A stretch of DNA of 8,431 nt from Oscillospiraceae bacterium (GTDB lineage: Bacteria > Bacillota_A > Clostridia > Oscillospirales > WRJC01). Location of the stretch: assembly GCA_009785015.1 (NCBI GenBank), contig WQXD01000161.1, positions 1 to 8,431 on the forward strand, in the 5' to 3' direction. Each line of letters opens with the position of its first letter. Position 1 is the first letter of the stretch. The translations under genes and the position numbers were made by a program. Under the pieces are notes generated by a model, which worked only from the letters and a program-made list of their open reading frames with translations, had not been told where the DNA came from and searched no databases. Below are positions 1 through 6,375 of the stretch, in pieces.

Positions 1-613
1 CGGCGACCTCATAGACAAGATATACGGACTTCTCTACGAAAACCCGGGAGCATATACCCTGCAGGGCGACAATTTCGAGAATCTTGTCTGCAAGCAGTTC
101 GATATGTTCAAAAACAATCAGGTATTGCTTCTGCCCCAGGTATTGCTTCCGAATTTCATAGGGCAGCTGCGCGATATGGAAGCTGATTACGGCATCATTC
201 CCTATCCAAAATTCGATGAGGCTCAGGAAAAATACCTGTGCCGCATCTGGGACATAGTTTCGCTGATGTGTATTCCGGTGAACTGCGACGTGCCCGAAGC
301 TGTCGGCGCGTTTATGGAAGCAATGGGTTCGGAGAGTTACAGGAAAGTGACCCCGGCATACTATGAAACCGCGTTGAAAATCAAATATTCAAGGGATGAA
401 GTTTCTTCAAAGATGATTGATATAATACGCGAAGGGGCATATTTGAACTTCGCGAGCATATATAACGAGAGTATTGACAATCCGTGGTTTTGCATGCGCG
501 ATCTCATGACAAACAAACGCAACAATTTTGCTTCGTGGTATGAAAAAAACGAGCCGCGGATAGCCAAAAAAATCAATACCGTCGTGGAAAAATATCTTGA
601 TTTGGAAAATTGA
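1..613 (+). CDS. ABC transporter extracellular solute-binding protein, C-terminal part
   Basis: The reading frame is open from base 2 to the TGA at 611-613, giving the last 203 residues; the start lies before the window. It holds the stretch LRDMEADYGIIPYPKFDEAQ (from about base 167), which is characteristic of the C-terminal lobe of family-1 sugar-binding lipoproteins in Clostridia. These proteins sit on the outer face of the membrane, tethered by an N-terminal lipid (not visible here), and hand oligosaccharides to an ABC permease. An aromatic-rich tail follows (WYEKNEPRI) and ends in a helix, as is usual. No permease genes follow, so they must lie upstream or elsewhere. The next gene in the same direction is a GH127-type hydrolase, which fits import of an arabinose-containing glycan; the ligand itself is inference. 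The segment contains a short near-duplication, QVLLLP-QVLLPN, encoded by two 18-bp units at 119-154. Confidence 0.85.
   Translation, partial: GDLIDKIYGLLYENPGAYTLQGDNFENLVCKQFDMFKNNQVLLLPQVLLPNFIGQLRDMEADYGIIPYPKFDEAQEKYLCRIWDIVSLMCIPVNCDVPEAVGAFMEAMGSESYRKVTPAYYETALKIKYSRDEVSSKMIDIIREGAYLNFASIYNESIDNPWFCMRDLMTNKRNNFASWYEKNEPRIAKKINTVVEKYLDLEN
119..154 (+). repeat. 18-bp imperfect tandem duplication inside the binding-protein gene
   Basis: Two adjacent 18-bp units (119-136 and 137-154) both begin CAGGTATTGCTTC and then diverge. They are in frame and give QVLLLP followed by QVLLPN. This may be replication slippage or simply a hydrophobic segment with similar codons; recalled homologues have a linker of similar total length here, so a recent insertion is not proven. 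Confidence 0.5.
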
Positions 614-694
614 CGTAATTTTCACAATCAAAGAACCGGAGAAGCAGTTTTCCTTTAATTTGCGCCCTTGCCAAACAAGTTTCGATCCGCAAAA

Positions 695-725
695 GAGGTT
701 GAAGCTCAAAATGAGCCTCAACCTC
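695..725 (+). promoter_or_regulatory. Intercistronic stem-loop between binding-protein and GH127 genes
   Basis: A 13-bp stem with one mismatch (left arm 695-707, right arm 713-725) closes a 5-nt loop AAAAT. The + strand has no T-run after it (next bases GGAGC), so it is a poor rho-independent terminator in the direction of the genes. On the - strand it is followed by TTTT only. I read it as an mRNA-stabilising or processing hairpin that could let the binding-protein transcript accumulate above the downstream enzyme, or as a transcription factor site. Which of these applies is inference. Confidence 0.55.
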
Positions 726-760
726 GGAGCTACCGAAAATCTGGCTGAACAATAAGATCA

Positions 761-766
761 AAGGAG
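761..766 (+). promoter_or_regulatory. RBS of the GH127 gene (AAGGAG)
   Basis: AAGGAG lies 12 nt before the ATG at 779, somewhat long spacing. A second in-frame ATG at 785 would be 18 nt away, so 779 is the better start. Confidence 0.7.
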
Positions 767-778
767 AAAAAATAATTT

Positions 779-2629
779 ATGAAAATGCTTAAAAAATTGG
801 CGTTAGAACCTTTTGCGGCGAACGAAATAAAACCGTCGGGCTGGCTAAAAAAACAGTTGGAAATTCAGGCTCGCGGGCTTACCGGAAATCTCGATTTATT
901 TTGGCCCGATATTAAAGACAGCAAATGGATAAGCGGCGAATGCGAGGGTTGGGAGCGCGTGCCCTATTGGCTCGATGGATTTATTCCGCTTGCGTATCTG
1001 CTTGATGACGTGGATATGAAAACGCGCGTTAAAAAATATATAGACGCAATCATCGCGGGGCAAAAAACAGACGGTTGGATTTGCCCGTGCGAAGATAACG
1101 AACGTCATGGATATGATATGTGGGCGGCTTTTTTGATATGCAAAGTTTTAGTCGTATATTATGAGTGCAGTAAAGACGGGCGTATCGAGGAAGTTATATA
1201 TAAGGCTTTGAAAAATTTATACGTTCATATAGACGCCTGCATAATATTTCAATGGGCGAAAAGCCGTTGGTTTGAGTGTTTGTACGCTATATACTGGCTA
1301 TATGAGCGAAAGAGTGAGGACTGGCTGCTTACCCTCGCTCACCGGCTCAAAACACAGGGGATTGATTATCATTCGCTTTATGAGAATTGCCCTTATACAA
1401 AAAAAACCGAAAAAGGCAAATGGAGTTTTATGTATCATGTTGTAAATACGGCAATGGCCGTAAAATCGGGCGCATGGTACGGCAGGATTCATGATGACGA
1501 AAAACATATGGAAACGGCTGATTTAATGCTTGATATATTGGACAAATACCACGGAACGATTGCGGGAATATTTACAGGCGACGAATGTCTTGCGGGAAGA
1601 AGTCCCATTCAAGGAACGGAATTATGCGCCGTCGCTGAACTTATGTACTCGCTTGAACAAATTTACGCTTGTTCGGGTGATTCAAAATGGGGTGATAAAC
1701 TCGAATATATCGCATTTAACGCATATCCGGCAACATTGAGCGCGGATATGTGGACGCATCAATATGACCAGATGGTAAATCAAGTCGAATGCAGTATTTT
1801 GCCCGCCGAATATACGCCGTTCACAACAAACGCAGGAGATTCGCATACATACGGACTGGAGCCTAATTACGGCTGCTGCACCGCAAATATGCACCAGGCG
1901 TTCCCGAAATTGGCGCTTTCGGCATTCATGCGTTCGGACGATGATATATACAGCGCAGTCCTTGCTCCGTCGCAGCTTAATACAGAAATAAAAGGTGTGA
2001 AAATCGAAATATCACTTGATACTGATTATCCGTTCAAAGATACGCTGACATATAAAGTTTTCGCTGATTCCGCAGTTAATTTTAAATTTGGCATACGCAT
2101 ACCCGCATGGGCGAAAAACCCTACGGTAAATGGAGACACAGCAATGGCAGGCGAATTTTATATCATTGATAAAAAGTGGAGCGGAGAGGAAATAATAATT
2201 GTCAAGCTGCCATCCGAAGTTGAGATTTTAGAATGGGACAACGACTTACACGCGATAAAAAAAGGCGCACTGCTTTATACGCTCAAAGTCGATTCGGATT
2301 GGAATCAAATAGATTGCGGCGCAGACGAAAAAATTAAAGCATATCCGCATTGCGACTATGAAATTTTCCCGAAATCTGCGTTTAATTATGCTATAGCTGA
2401 TACAGAAGATATCAAATTTATTGAAAATAATATCGGCGAATATGTTTTTTCTGAAAACAAGCCTCCGGTATATGCAGAGGTGAAATGCAGGAAAATAACA
2501 TGGGATAAAATAAACGGGATTCTTACTGAAGTTCCCGCTGACCGCACGCCTATATCTGATTTGGAAAAAATTAAATTTGTGCCTTACGGCTGTTCGATAC
2601 TTCGGGTGACCGTACTGCCGGTTTTATAA
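779..2629 (+). CDS. GH127/DUF1680 family glycoside hydrolase (beta-L-arabinofuranosidase-like)
   Basis: 616 residues, close to the usual 600-660 of the family. No signal peptide or membrane segment is visible, so it should act in the cytosol on imported oligosaccharides. Family marks are an N-terminal IKPSGWLKKQLEIQ block (from residue 17), FWPDIKDSKW (41-50), WERVPYWLDGF (58-68), FNAYPA (313-318) followed by MWTHQYDQMVNQ, then the Glu-Cys pair E337-C338 and the GCCTANMHQ motif with C366 and C367. An (alpha/alpha)6-barrel followed by a beta-rich C-terminal part (from about residue 400) is expected. In Bifidobacterium HypBA1 a zinc site of one Glu and three Cys carries the cysteine nucleophile; the double Cys here probably corresponds. 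The Glu and Cys at 337-338 are adjacent rather than separated by one residue as in HypBA1, and they lie only about 28 residues before the double Cys. Substrate and even zinc use are therefore not certain. It lies 165 bp after the binding protein and is probably in its operon. The gene is AT-rich. Confidence 0.88.
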   Translation: MKMLKKLALEPFAANEIKPSGWLKKQLEIQARGLTGNLDLFWPDIKDSKWISGECEGWERVPYWLDGFIPLAYLLDDVDMKTRVKKYIDAIIAGQKTDGWICPCEDNERHGYDMWAAFLICKVLVVYYECSKDGRIEEVIYKALKNLYVHIDACIIFQWAKSRWFECLYAIYWLYERKSEDWLLTLAHRLKTQGIDYHSLYENCPYTKKTEKGKWSFMYHVVNTAMAVKSGAWYGRIHDDEKHMETADLMLDILDKYHGTIAGIFTGDECLAGRSPIQGTELCAVAELMYSLEQIYACSGDSKWGDKLEYIAFNAYPATLSADMWTHQYDQMVNQVECSILPAEYTPFTTNAGDSHTYGLEPNYGCCTANMHQAFPKLALSAFMRSDDDIYSAVLAPSQLNTEIKGVKIEISLDTDYPFKDTLTYKVFADSAVNFKFGIRIPAWAKNPTVNGDTAMAGEFYIIDKKWSGEEIIIVKLPSEVEILEWDNDLHAIKKGALLYTLKVDSDWNQIDCGADEKIKAYPHCDYEIFPKSAFNYAIADTEDIKFIENNIGEYVFSENKPPVYAEVKCRKITWDKINGILTEVPADRTPISDLEKIKFVPYGCSILRVTVLPVL

Positions 2630-2672
2630 ATTACAAAAAAACTTGAACATAAAAACAATGAACCTCTGCGCC

Positions 2673-3074
2673 TCATTCACTCCAGTTTACCATTTGCAAG
2701 CCGTCTATGCCTTCGAAATGTTTTGTGTTATTTGTCACCAGCACGCAGCCGTTGACGACGCAAAAGGCGGCAATCAATATATCCGTATCCTCAATAGGGT
2801 TTCCCGCTTTGCGGCTTTTGCCATATATATCAGCGGCTTCTTCCCACGCAGGCAAATTCATTTCCCCGATAGAGTATAAGGTACACATACAATTAAAAGC
2901 TCTTTCTTTTTTAGGCGCATTTTTGTGCTTAAATCCGCGGCGAATTTCATAATAAGCCGCAGGGGGTATAATTATTTTATTTCCCGCCGCTAACGCTTGC
3001 CGAAAGCGTGATATTACATGACTATCGTCCTGCACAAAATACGATATAATATTTGTATCAAGCGCATAAGTCAT
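2673..3074 (-). CDS. vapC: Type II toxin, PIN-domain ribonuclease (VapC family)
   Basis: 133 residues, the normal VapC size, and a single PIN domain throughout. The acidic metal site is complete: D6 in LDTNIIS, E43 in AYYEIRRG, D96 and D98 in EDTDILIAAF, and the polar position N115-N116 in TNNTKHFEGIDGL. Such enzymes are Mg2+-dependent endoribonucleases that cut tRNA or rRNA when the antitoxin is degraded. The start is set by the ATGA overlap with the antitoxin stop (3071-3074) and a GAGG site at 3082-3085, 7 nt upstream. The gene is second in the pair and converges on the GH127 gene with only 43 bp between the stop codons. No terminator hairpin is seen in that gap. With all catalytic residues present it is probably active. 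The target is unknown, but the initiator tRNA gene lies just upstream of the pair. Confidence 0.93.
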   Translation of the reverse strand: MTYALDTNIISYFVQDDSHVISRFRQALAAGNKIIIPPAAYYEIRRGFKHKNAPKKERAFNCMCTLYSIGEMNLPAWEEAADIYGKSRKAGNPIEDTDILIAAFCVVNGCVLVTNNTKHFEGIDGLQMVNWSE

Positions 3075-3295
3075 AAATTTACCTCGCGAAATTTGATTCG
3101 CTCTATCGGCGGCATTTCCTCATCGGCGGCAGCGTGTATCGCTGCCACGAGCGCGTCAAAGTCTTTAAGCCGTTTGTCTATGTCCTGTGGCGCTTCATTT
3201 AAAAGGGTAACAATTGCTCGTGTGCCCTCTGGGATTTTACCCAAACCGAGCGGTATAAATCGCCCATTATTATAGTATGCTTCAAATGCTTGCAT
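3071..3295 (-). CDS. Antitoxin of the PIN toxin (AF2212/DUF104-like)
   Basis: 74 residues. The N-terminal half (FEAYYNNGRFIPLG, then IPEGTRAIVTLL) has the pattern of small AF2212/PG0164-like antitoxins: a short beta-sheet domain that dimerises and may bind the operon's own promoter. A charged helix follows (DIDKRLKDFDALVAAIH, about residues 38-54). The tail MPPIERIKFREVNL would wrap into the toxin's active site; its arginines (R65, R70) are candidates for blocking the acidic pocket. It is first in the operon and its TGA overlaps the toxin ATG by 4 nt, the standard arrangement for translational coupling. The start at 3295 is backed by AAGGAG at 3307-3312, 11 nt away. I see no convincing sigma-A promoter of its own in the 112 bp upstream, so readthrough from the tRNA promoter is possible. 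Confidence 0.85.
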   Translation of the reverse strand: MQAFEAYYNNGRFIPLGLGKIPEGTRAIVTLLNEAPQDIDKRLKDFDALVAAIHAAADEEMPPIERIKFREVNL

Positions 3296-3306
3296 TTGTT
3301 CTCACG

Positions 3307-3312
3307 CTCCTT
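3307..3312 (-). promoter_or_regulatory. RBS of the antitoxin gene (AAGGAG)
   Basis: On the - strand AAGGAG lies 11 nt before the ATG at 3295 and fixes that start. Confidence 0.7.
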
Positions 3313-3370
3313 TTCACTAAACAAAATCCAATTGCACAGCTCGTCCTTATTTAGATGTAAACAGAAATGC

Positions 3371-3397
3371 CCTTGTAGGAGCTTAATTCCTACAAGG
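3371..3397 (-). terminator. Stem-loop after tRNA-fMet, probable terminator
   Basis: A perfect 10-bp inverted repeat, CCTTGTAGGA and TCCTACAAGG, has a 7-nt loop and begins 10 bp past the tRNA 3' end. Downstream on the - strand comes GCATTTCTGTTT, T-rich but interrupted, so termination may be partial. Partial readthrough would feed the toxin-antitoxin pair. Confidence 0.55.
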
Positions 3398-3407
3398 ACA
3401 CCCTGAC

Positions 3408-3484
3408 TGGTTGCGGAGGCAGGATTTGAACCTGCGACCTTAGGGTTATGAGCCCTACGAGCTGCCGGGCTGCTCCACTCCGCG
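3408..3484 (-). tRNA. Initiator tRNA-fMet (anticodon CAT)
   Basis: 77 nt including an encoded 3' ACCA. The acceptor arms are CGCGGAG and CTCCGCA, so positions 1 and 72 form the C-A mismatch that marks bacterial initiators and allows formylation. The D-stem carries the A11-U24 pair, the anticodon stem has three consecutive G-C pairs (GGG before CTCATAA, CCC after), and the T-arm is GCAGG-TTCAAAT-CCTGC. The anticodon CAT is at 3450-3448. All arms pair well, so it should be functional. It delivers formyl-Met to the P site at translation start. It has its own strong promoter (3513-3541) only 19 bp past the alr stop and is followed by a stem-loop and the toxin-antitoxin pair on the same strand. 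Confidence 0.98.
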
Positions 3485-3487
3485 GAA

Positions 3488-3509
3488 AATCACAAACATC
3501 GCTGTGATT
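3488..3509 (-). promoter_or_regulatory. Inverted repeat in the tRNA-fMet leader
   Basis: Arms AATCACA (3488-3494) and TGTGATT (3503-3509) lie 8 bp apart, between the predicted start point (about 3506) and the mature tRNA 5' end at 3484. It could be an operator over the start point or a small leader hairpin that RNase P removes with the 5' leader. Confidence 0.4.
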
Positions 3510-3512
3510 CTC

Positions 3513-3541
3513 AGTATAGCACAATATTATCCGTTTGTCAA
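3513..3541 (-). promoter_or_regulatory. Sigma-A promoter of tRNA-fMet
   Basis: On the - strand TTGACA (3536-3541) and TATACT (3513-3518) are separated by exactly 17 bp. The -35 is a perfect match and the -10 matches 5 of 6 bases. The predicted start is near 3506, giving a leader of about 22 nt before the tRNA. Confidence 0.88.
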
Positions 3542-3545
3542 GGGG

Positions 3546-3569
3546 AAATTTAAAAATTTTTAAAAATTT
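3546..3569 (-). promoter_or_regulatory. AT-only tract, likely UP element of the tRNA promoter
   Basis: A 24-bp run of only A and T, built of alternating A5 and T5 tracts, lies just upstream of the -35 at about -40 to -63. This is where the RNA polymerase alpha subunit contacts UP elements of strong stable-RNA promoters. It covers the last codons and the TAA of alr (3560-3562), so coding and promoter sequence overlap. Confidence 0.6.
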
Positions 3570-4795
3570 GTTTTACCCGCAAAATCCGCATGCCCCGGTG
3601 CGATATAATTCAGCTGCCCATATTCTTTGCCGTTTTTGTAAAATACCCTCGGCACCCTTTTGCCGATAAGGCACACCACTTCATAATTTATGGTCCCCAT
3701 CATTTCGGCCACTTGCTCCACCGGGATATACCCCGCCCCGTTTGCCCCATGCCCGAACAGGGTGACCTCGTCGCCCACTTTGACGCTCCCGCAGTCTGTG
3801 ACGTCGATTATGCTCTGATCCATGCAGACCCTGCCGATCACGGGGGCCGATTTCCCGTTGATGAGCACATTTGCCGAATTTGAGAGCAGCCTCGAAAATC
3901 CGTCGGCGTATCCTATGGGCAAGGTGGCGCACAATATGTCCTGTTTTGACTTATATGTCCTGCCATAGCTCACCGTTTCGCCTTTTTTTACCGTGTGTAT
4001 CTCCGATATTATCGTTTTCAGCTCCATAGCGGGGACGAGGCCTGTATCCGCCGCCTCCGCGGATGATCCCCAGGGGCAGAGCCCGTACAAAATCAGCCCG
4101 CAGCGCACATAATCCAAATGCGTTTCCCTGAAATTTATCGTCGCGCCGCTGTTGGCCGCGTGCTTTATGCCGAAATGGATGTTTTCCTTTTCCAATGAAT
4201 CGACAAGCCCGCAAAACAGCCCGAACTGCTCTTTTGTAAAGCTCGAATTTTTATCGTCGGCGGCGGCGAAATGGGTGAAGATCCCCTCGCATACGATATT
4301 GTCCATGTTTTTTATCGATTTTATCTTCGCGGTCAAATCCTTGTCTTGGTTTTTTTTCGTAAAACTGAAGCCGAGGCGGTTCATCCCGGTATCTATTTTT
4401 ATGTGGAGTTTTACGCCGGCGCCGAGCCCCTTGGCTATTTCCGAAATTTCTTTAGCGCTCCCGAAATCGAATACCGTCTGGATTATATCGCATTCGACAA
4501 GTTTTTTTATATTTTCCCTTATGGGGGCGGTATACCCGAGAATCAATATATTCTGCCCTATGCCCGCCTCCCGGAGCTGCGCGGCTTCGTCCAATGAGGA
4601 CACGCCGAAAAAATCCACACCGCACCAGGCGAGCTCCCGGGCCACGAACGGCGCTCCGTGGCCGTAGGCGTCGGCTTTCACTATCGCCATGATCTTCGAC
4701 TTGCCTTCCAATAATTTTTCAATTGCCCCGACATTTCGGCGAATCGCGTCCAAGTCGATTTTGGCCCAGGTGCGCCTGTCTGTTTTGTAATCCAT
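3560..4795 (-). CDS. alr: Alanine racemase (PLP-dependent)
   Basis: 411 residues, slightly longer than the usual 370-390 because of a C-terminal extension after KRVPRVFYKNGK. It interconverts L- and D-alanine in the cytosol, supplying D-Ala for peptidoglycan. The PLP-binding lysine is K40 in MAIVKADAYGHG; R140 in KIDTGMNRLG and the catalytic tyrosine Y277 in VSYGRTY match the two-base mechanism; PIGYADGFSRL (293-303) and GRVCMDQ (321-327) are further family blocks. An N-terminal TIM-type barrel and a C-terminal beta domain are implied. The only in-frame ATG near the N-terminus is at 4795. Its ribosome site is poor: only AAGGGAT about 15 nt upstream. Translation may thus depend on coupling to the sulfatase, whose stop lies 33 bp before. 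No terminator is seen between alr and the tRNA promoter, so readthrough is likely. Confidence 0.97.
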   Translation of the reverse strand: MDYKTDRRTWAKIDLDAIRRNVGAIEKLLEGKSKIMAIVKADAYGHGAPFVARELAWCGVDFFGVSSLDEAAQLREAGIGQNILILGYTAPIRENIKKLVECDIIQTVFDFGSAKEISEIAKGLGAGVKLHIKIDTGMNRLGFSFTKKNQDKDLTAKIKSIKNMDNIVCEGIFTHFAAADDKNSSFTKEQFGLFCGLVDSLEKENIHFGIKHAANSGATINFRETHLDYVRCGLILYGLCPWGSSAEAADTGLVPAMELKTIISEIHTVKKGETVSYGRTYKSKQDILCATLPIGYADGFSRLLSNSANVLINGKSAPVIGRVCMDQSIIDVTDCGSVKVGDEVTLFGHGANGAGYIPVEQVAEMMGTINYEVVCLIGKRVPRVFYKNGKEYGQLNYIAPGHADFAGKTNF

Positions 4796-4810
4796 ATCAA
4801 AAATCGCTTT

Positions 4811-4840
4811 ATCCCTTTTTATTGTTTTTTACTGTTTTTT
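4811..4840 (-). repeat. Phased A/T tracts at the sulfatase-alr junction
   Basis: Three units with a 10-bp period each end in five or six T on the + strand (ATCCCTTTTT, ATTGTTTTTT, ACTGTTTTTT). A-tracts in phase with the helix turn bend DNA. The repeat covers the sulfatase stop codon and the weak ribosome site of alr. Confidence 0.6.
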
Positions 4841-6301
4841 GTATTTTCGTTCTAATTTGTCCGCCCCGTCTCCCCTGCCCGTTTCCCTGAGGCGTTTTAT
4901 ATACCCTTCCAGCGCGCCTTTTGTATGAGCCGGTCCGCCTTCCCGCAAAACCGTCCACATTGGGTCGGACGCGTCCGGCGGCACAGAGGACGCGCAGGAT
5001 TTTTTCATCATGGCGTCGTGCCAGTCCAGAATTATCTTCGCGCCCTTCGCGCATATATCCGGATATTTTTCTTTTACGTCGTTTTGCTCGTGGGGGTCGA
5101 GCGCCAAATCAAACAGCATTTCGTCGTCGAACAGATGGAATCCGTCGTGGTACGTGCGCATATACAGCCAGTCGCCGAAGCGCGCCGAACGCTGGCATAC
5201 ATGGGCCATCTGCGATATCACCACGCTCTCGCGGCCGGTGTCCTGTTGGCGGGTCACCGCATTTGCGAAGCTCACCCCGTCCCAGTGCGCGCCCGGTTTC
5301 ACATTCATCAGTTCGGCCAAAGTGGGCGCGAGATCCACATTGCAGTGAAGCCCCTCGCGCGCCTCTCCCCCTTTTGCCCCATTCCATTTAATAATCAGCG
5401 GGATCCGGCAGGTAGCCCAATCCGCCGTGGCGTGTTCCGAATAAATCCCGAGCTCGCCCATGTTCTCGCCGTGGTCGGAGGAGATTATGACGCACAAGTC
5501 GTCGTAGAGGCGCATTTTTTTCAGTTTGTCCATCATCTGCCCCACGAGGTAGTCGGCGTAGAGTATGCCGGTGTCATATCCGTCCACCAATTTTTTCAGC
5601 CCCGCCAAATCCTTCGCGCTGCCCGGGTGCCTCGGGAAATTCGGATTCTCTTTGTCGTCATACATGCTTATCTCGTTTATCGAGTGGGGGCCGGTGTGTT
5701 TTAGATGTTTTTCGAAAACCTCATTGTCTATCCATGTCTCAAGGGGACTTGAGGCAAACGGGTCGCCGAAACTTGCGGGCGCCCTGTAAGGGGTGTGCGG
5801 ATCCCACAGGTGGACGTGCAAAAACCAGTTGTCTTCGCAGGCGTTTCTGTCGAGCCAGCCGAGCGCAACGGGCAAAACTTCCTCGCCGGATTCCATTCCG
5901 CCCTTTCCCACGTTGTATGTCTCGTTGAAACCGGCGTTGAACCACCATGAGCTGTGGCGTTCGGCGAAAGTGCTTATCGAAGCGGTTTTCAGACCCGCTT
6001 TCCTGAAAATATTTATGAAATTGTCCCTGTCCAAAATGTCCCCGAATCCCCTGTTTTCCCCTGAAATCCTCCTGTCGGCGGCGGTGCCGCCGTGGCCCAC
6101 CGCGCCGTGGCGTATGCCGAACATACCCGAGATGAGCCCCGCCCTCGAGGGCAGGCAAGGAGCGTCCGCGCAGCAGTACCGGTCAAATCTGATCCCGTCT
6201 TCGCATATTTTGTCTATATTCGGCGTGGTATCGCGGTAATATCCGTAGCAGCCCATGTGGTCGGGCCTGAGCGTGTCGATATCGATAAACATAACCCGCA
6301 T
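4829..6301 (-). CDS. Type I (S1) sulfatase, Cys-type, cytoplasmic
   Basis: 490 residues, normal for the family. It hydrolyses sulfate esters using formylglycine made from a cysteine. The signature is C49-L-P-S-R53, followed by AGLISG. Metal-site residues visible are D7 and D9 in FIDIDTLRPDH at the N-terminus and D276-H277 in SSDHGENMG; FLHVHLWDPHTPY (160-172) and the tail with HTKGALEGYIKRLRETGR are typical blocks. A Cys-type signature needs a maturation enzyme (radical-SAM anSME in anaerobes, or FGE), which is not in the window. No signal peptide is present (MRVMFID starts the first strand), so it acts on imported substrate. The start at 6301 is supported by GGAGGA at 6311-6316, 10 nt away. 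It precedes alr by 33 bp and is probably cotranscribed. It is distinctly more GC-rich than the genes at either end of the window. The substrate cannot be told from sequence. Confidence 0.93.
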   Translation of the reverse strand: MRVMFIDIDTLRPDHMGCYGYYRDTTPNIDKICEDGIRFDRYCCADAPCLPSRAGLISGMFGIRHGAVGHGGTAADRRISGENRGFGDILDRDNFINIFRKAGLKTASISTFAERHSSWWFNAGFNETYNVGKGGMESGEEVLPVALGWLDRNACEDNWFLHVHLWDPHTPYRAPASFGDPFASSPLETWIDNEVFEKHLKHTGPHSINEISMYDDKENPNFPRHPGSAKDLAGLKKLVDGYDTGILYADYLVGQMMDKLKKMRLYDDLCVIISSDHGENMGELGIYSEHATADWATCRIPLIIKWNGAKGGEAREGLHCNVDLAPTLAELMNVKPGAHWDGVSFANAVTRQQDTGRESVVISQMAHVCQRSARFGDWLYMRTYHDGFHLFDDEMLFDLALDPHEQNDVKEKYPDICAKGAKIILDWHDAMMKKSCASSVPPDASDPMWTVLREGGPAHTKGALEGYIKRLRETGRGDGADKLERKYKKQ

Positions 6302-6310
6302 TTGTTTTAT

Positions 6311-6316
6311 TCCTCC
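6311..6316 (-). promoter_or_regulatory. RBS of the sulfatase (GGAGGA)
   Basis: GGAGGA on the - strand lies 10 nt before the ATG at 6301 and supports that start. Confidence 0.75.
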
Positions 6317-6346
6317 ATTTAAATCTTTAATTTTTCGTTTACCCCA

Positions 6347-6375
6347 ATTGTATCACAGATAAAAAAAATATGCAA
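6347..6375 (-). promoter_or_regulatory. Proximal promoter candidate for sulfatase-alr
   Basis: On the - strand TTGCAT (6370-6375) and TACAAT (6347-6352) are 17 bp apart. The -10 matches 5 of 6, the -35 only the TTG. The start point would be near 6340, giving a leader of about 40 nt. An A/T-rich spacer adds some support. Confidence 0.45.

Noticed and set aside
610..638. TTGACG at the binding-protein stop as a -35 for the GH127 gene
   Set aside because: No acceptable -10 lies 16-18 bp downstream, so no promoter is claimed in the 614-778 gap.
407..721. 104-residue open frame on the - strand
   Set aside because: It is mostly antisense to the binding protein, passes through the hairpin at 695-725 and has no recognisable domain.
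2630..2672. Bidirectional terminator between the GH127 gene and the toxin
   Set aside because: The 43-bp gap has an A-run but no stem of useful length.
3313..3407. Own promoter for the toxin-antitoxin pair
   Set aside because: TTTACA occurs on the - strand but no -10-like hexamer stands at proper spacing.
4925..5704. 259-residue open frame on the + strand
   Set aside because: It lies wholly antisense to the sulfatase, has no ribosome site and reads as low-complexity His/Val/Arg-rich sequence; it is a by-product of the GC-rich codons of the real gene.
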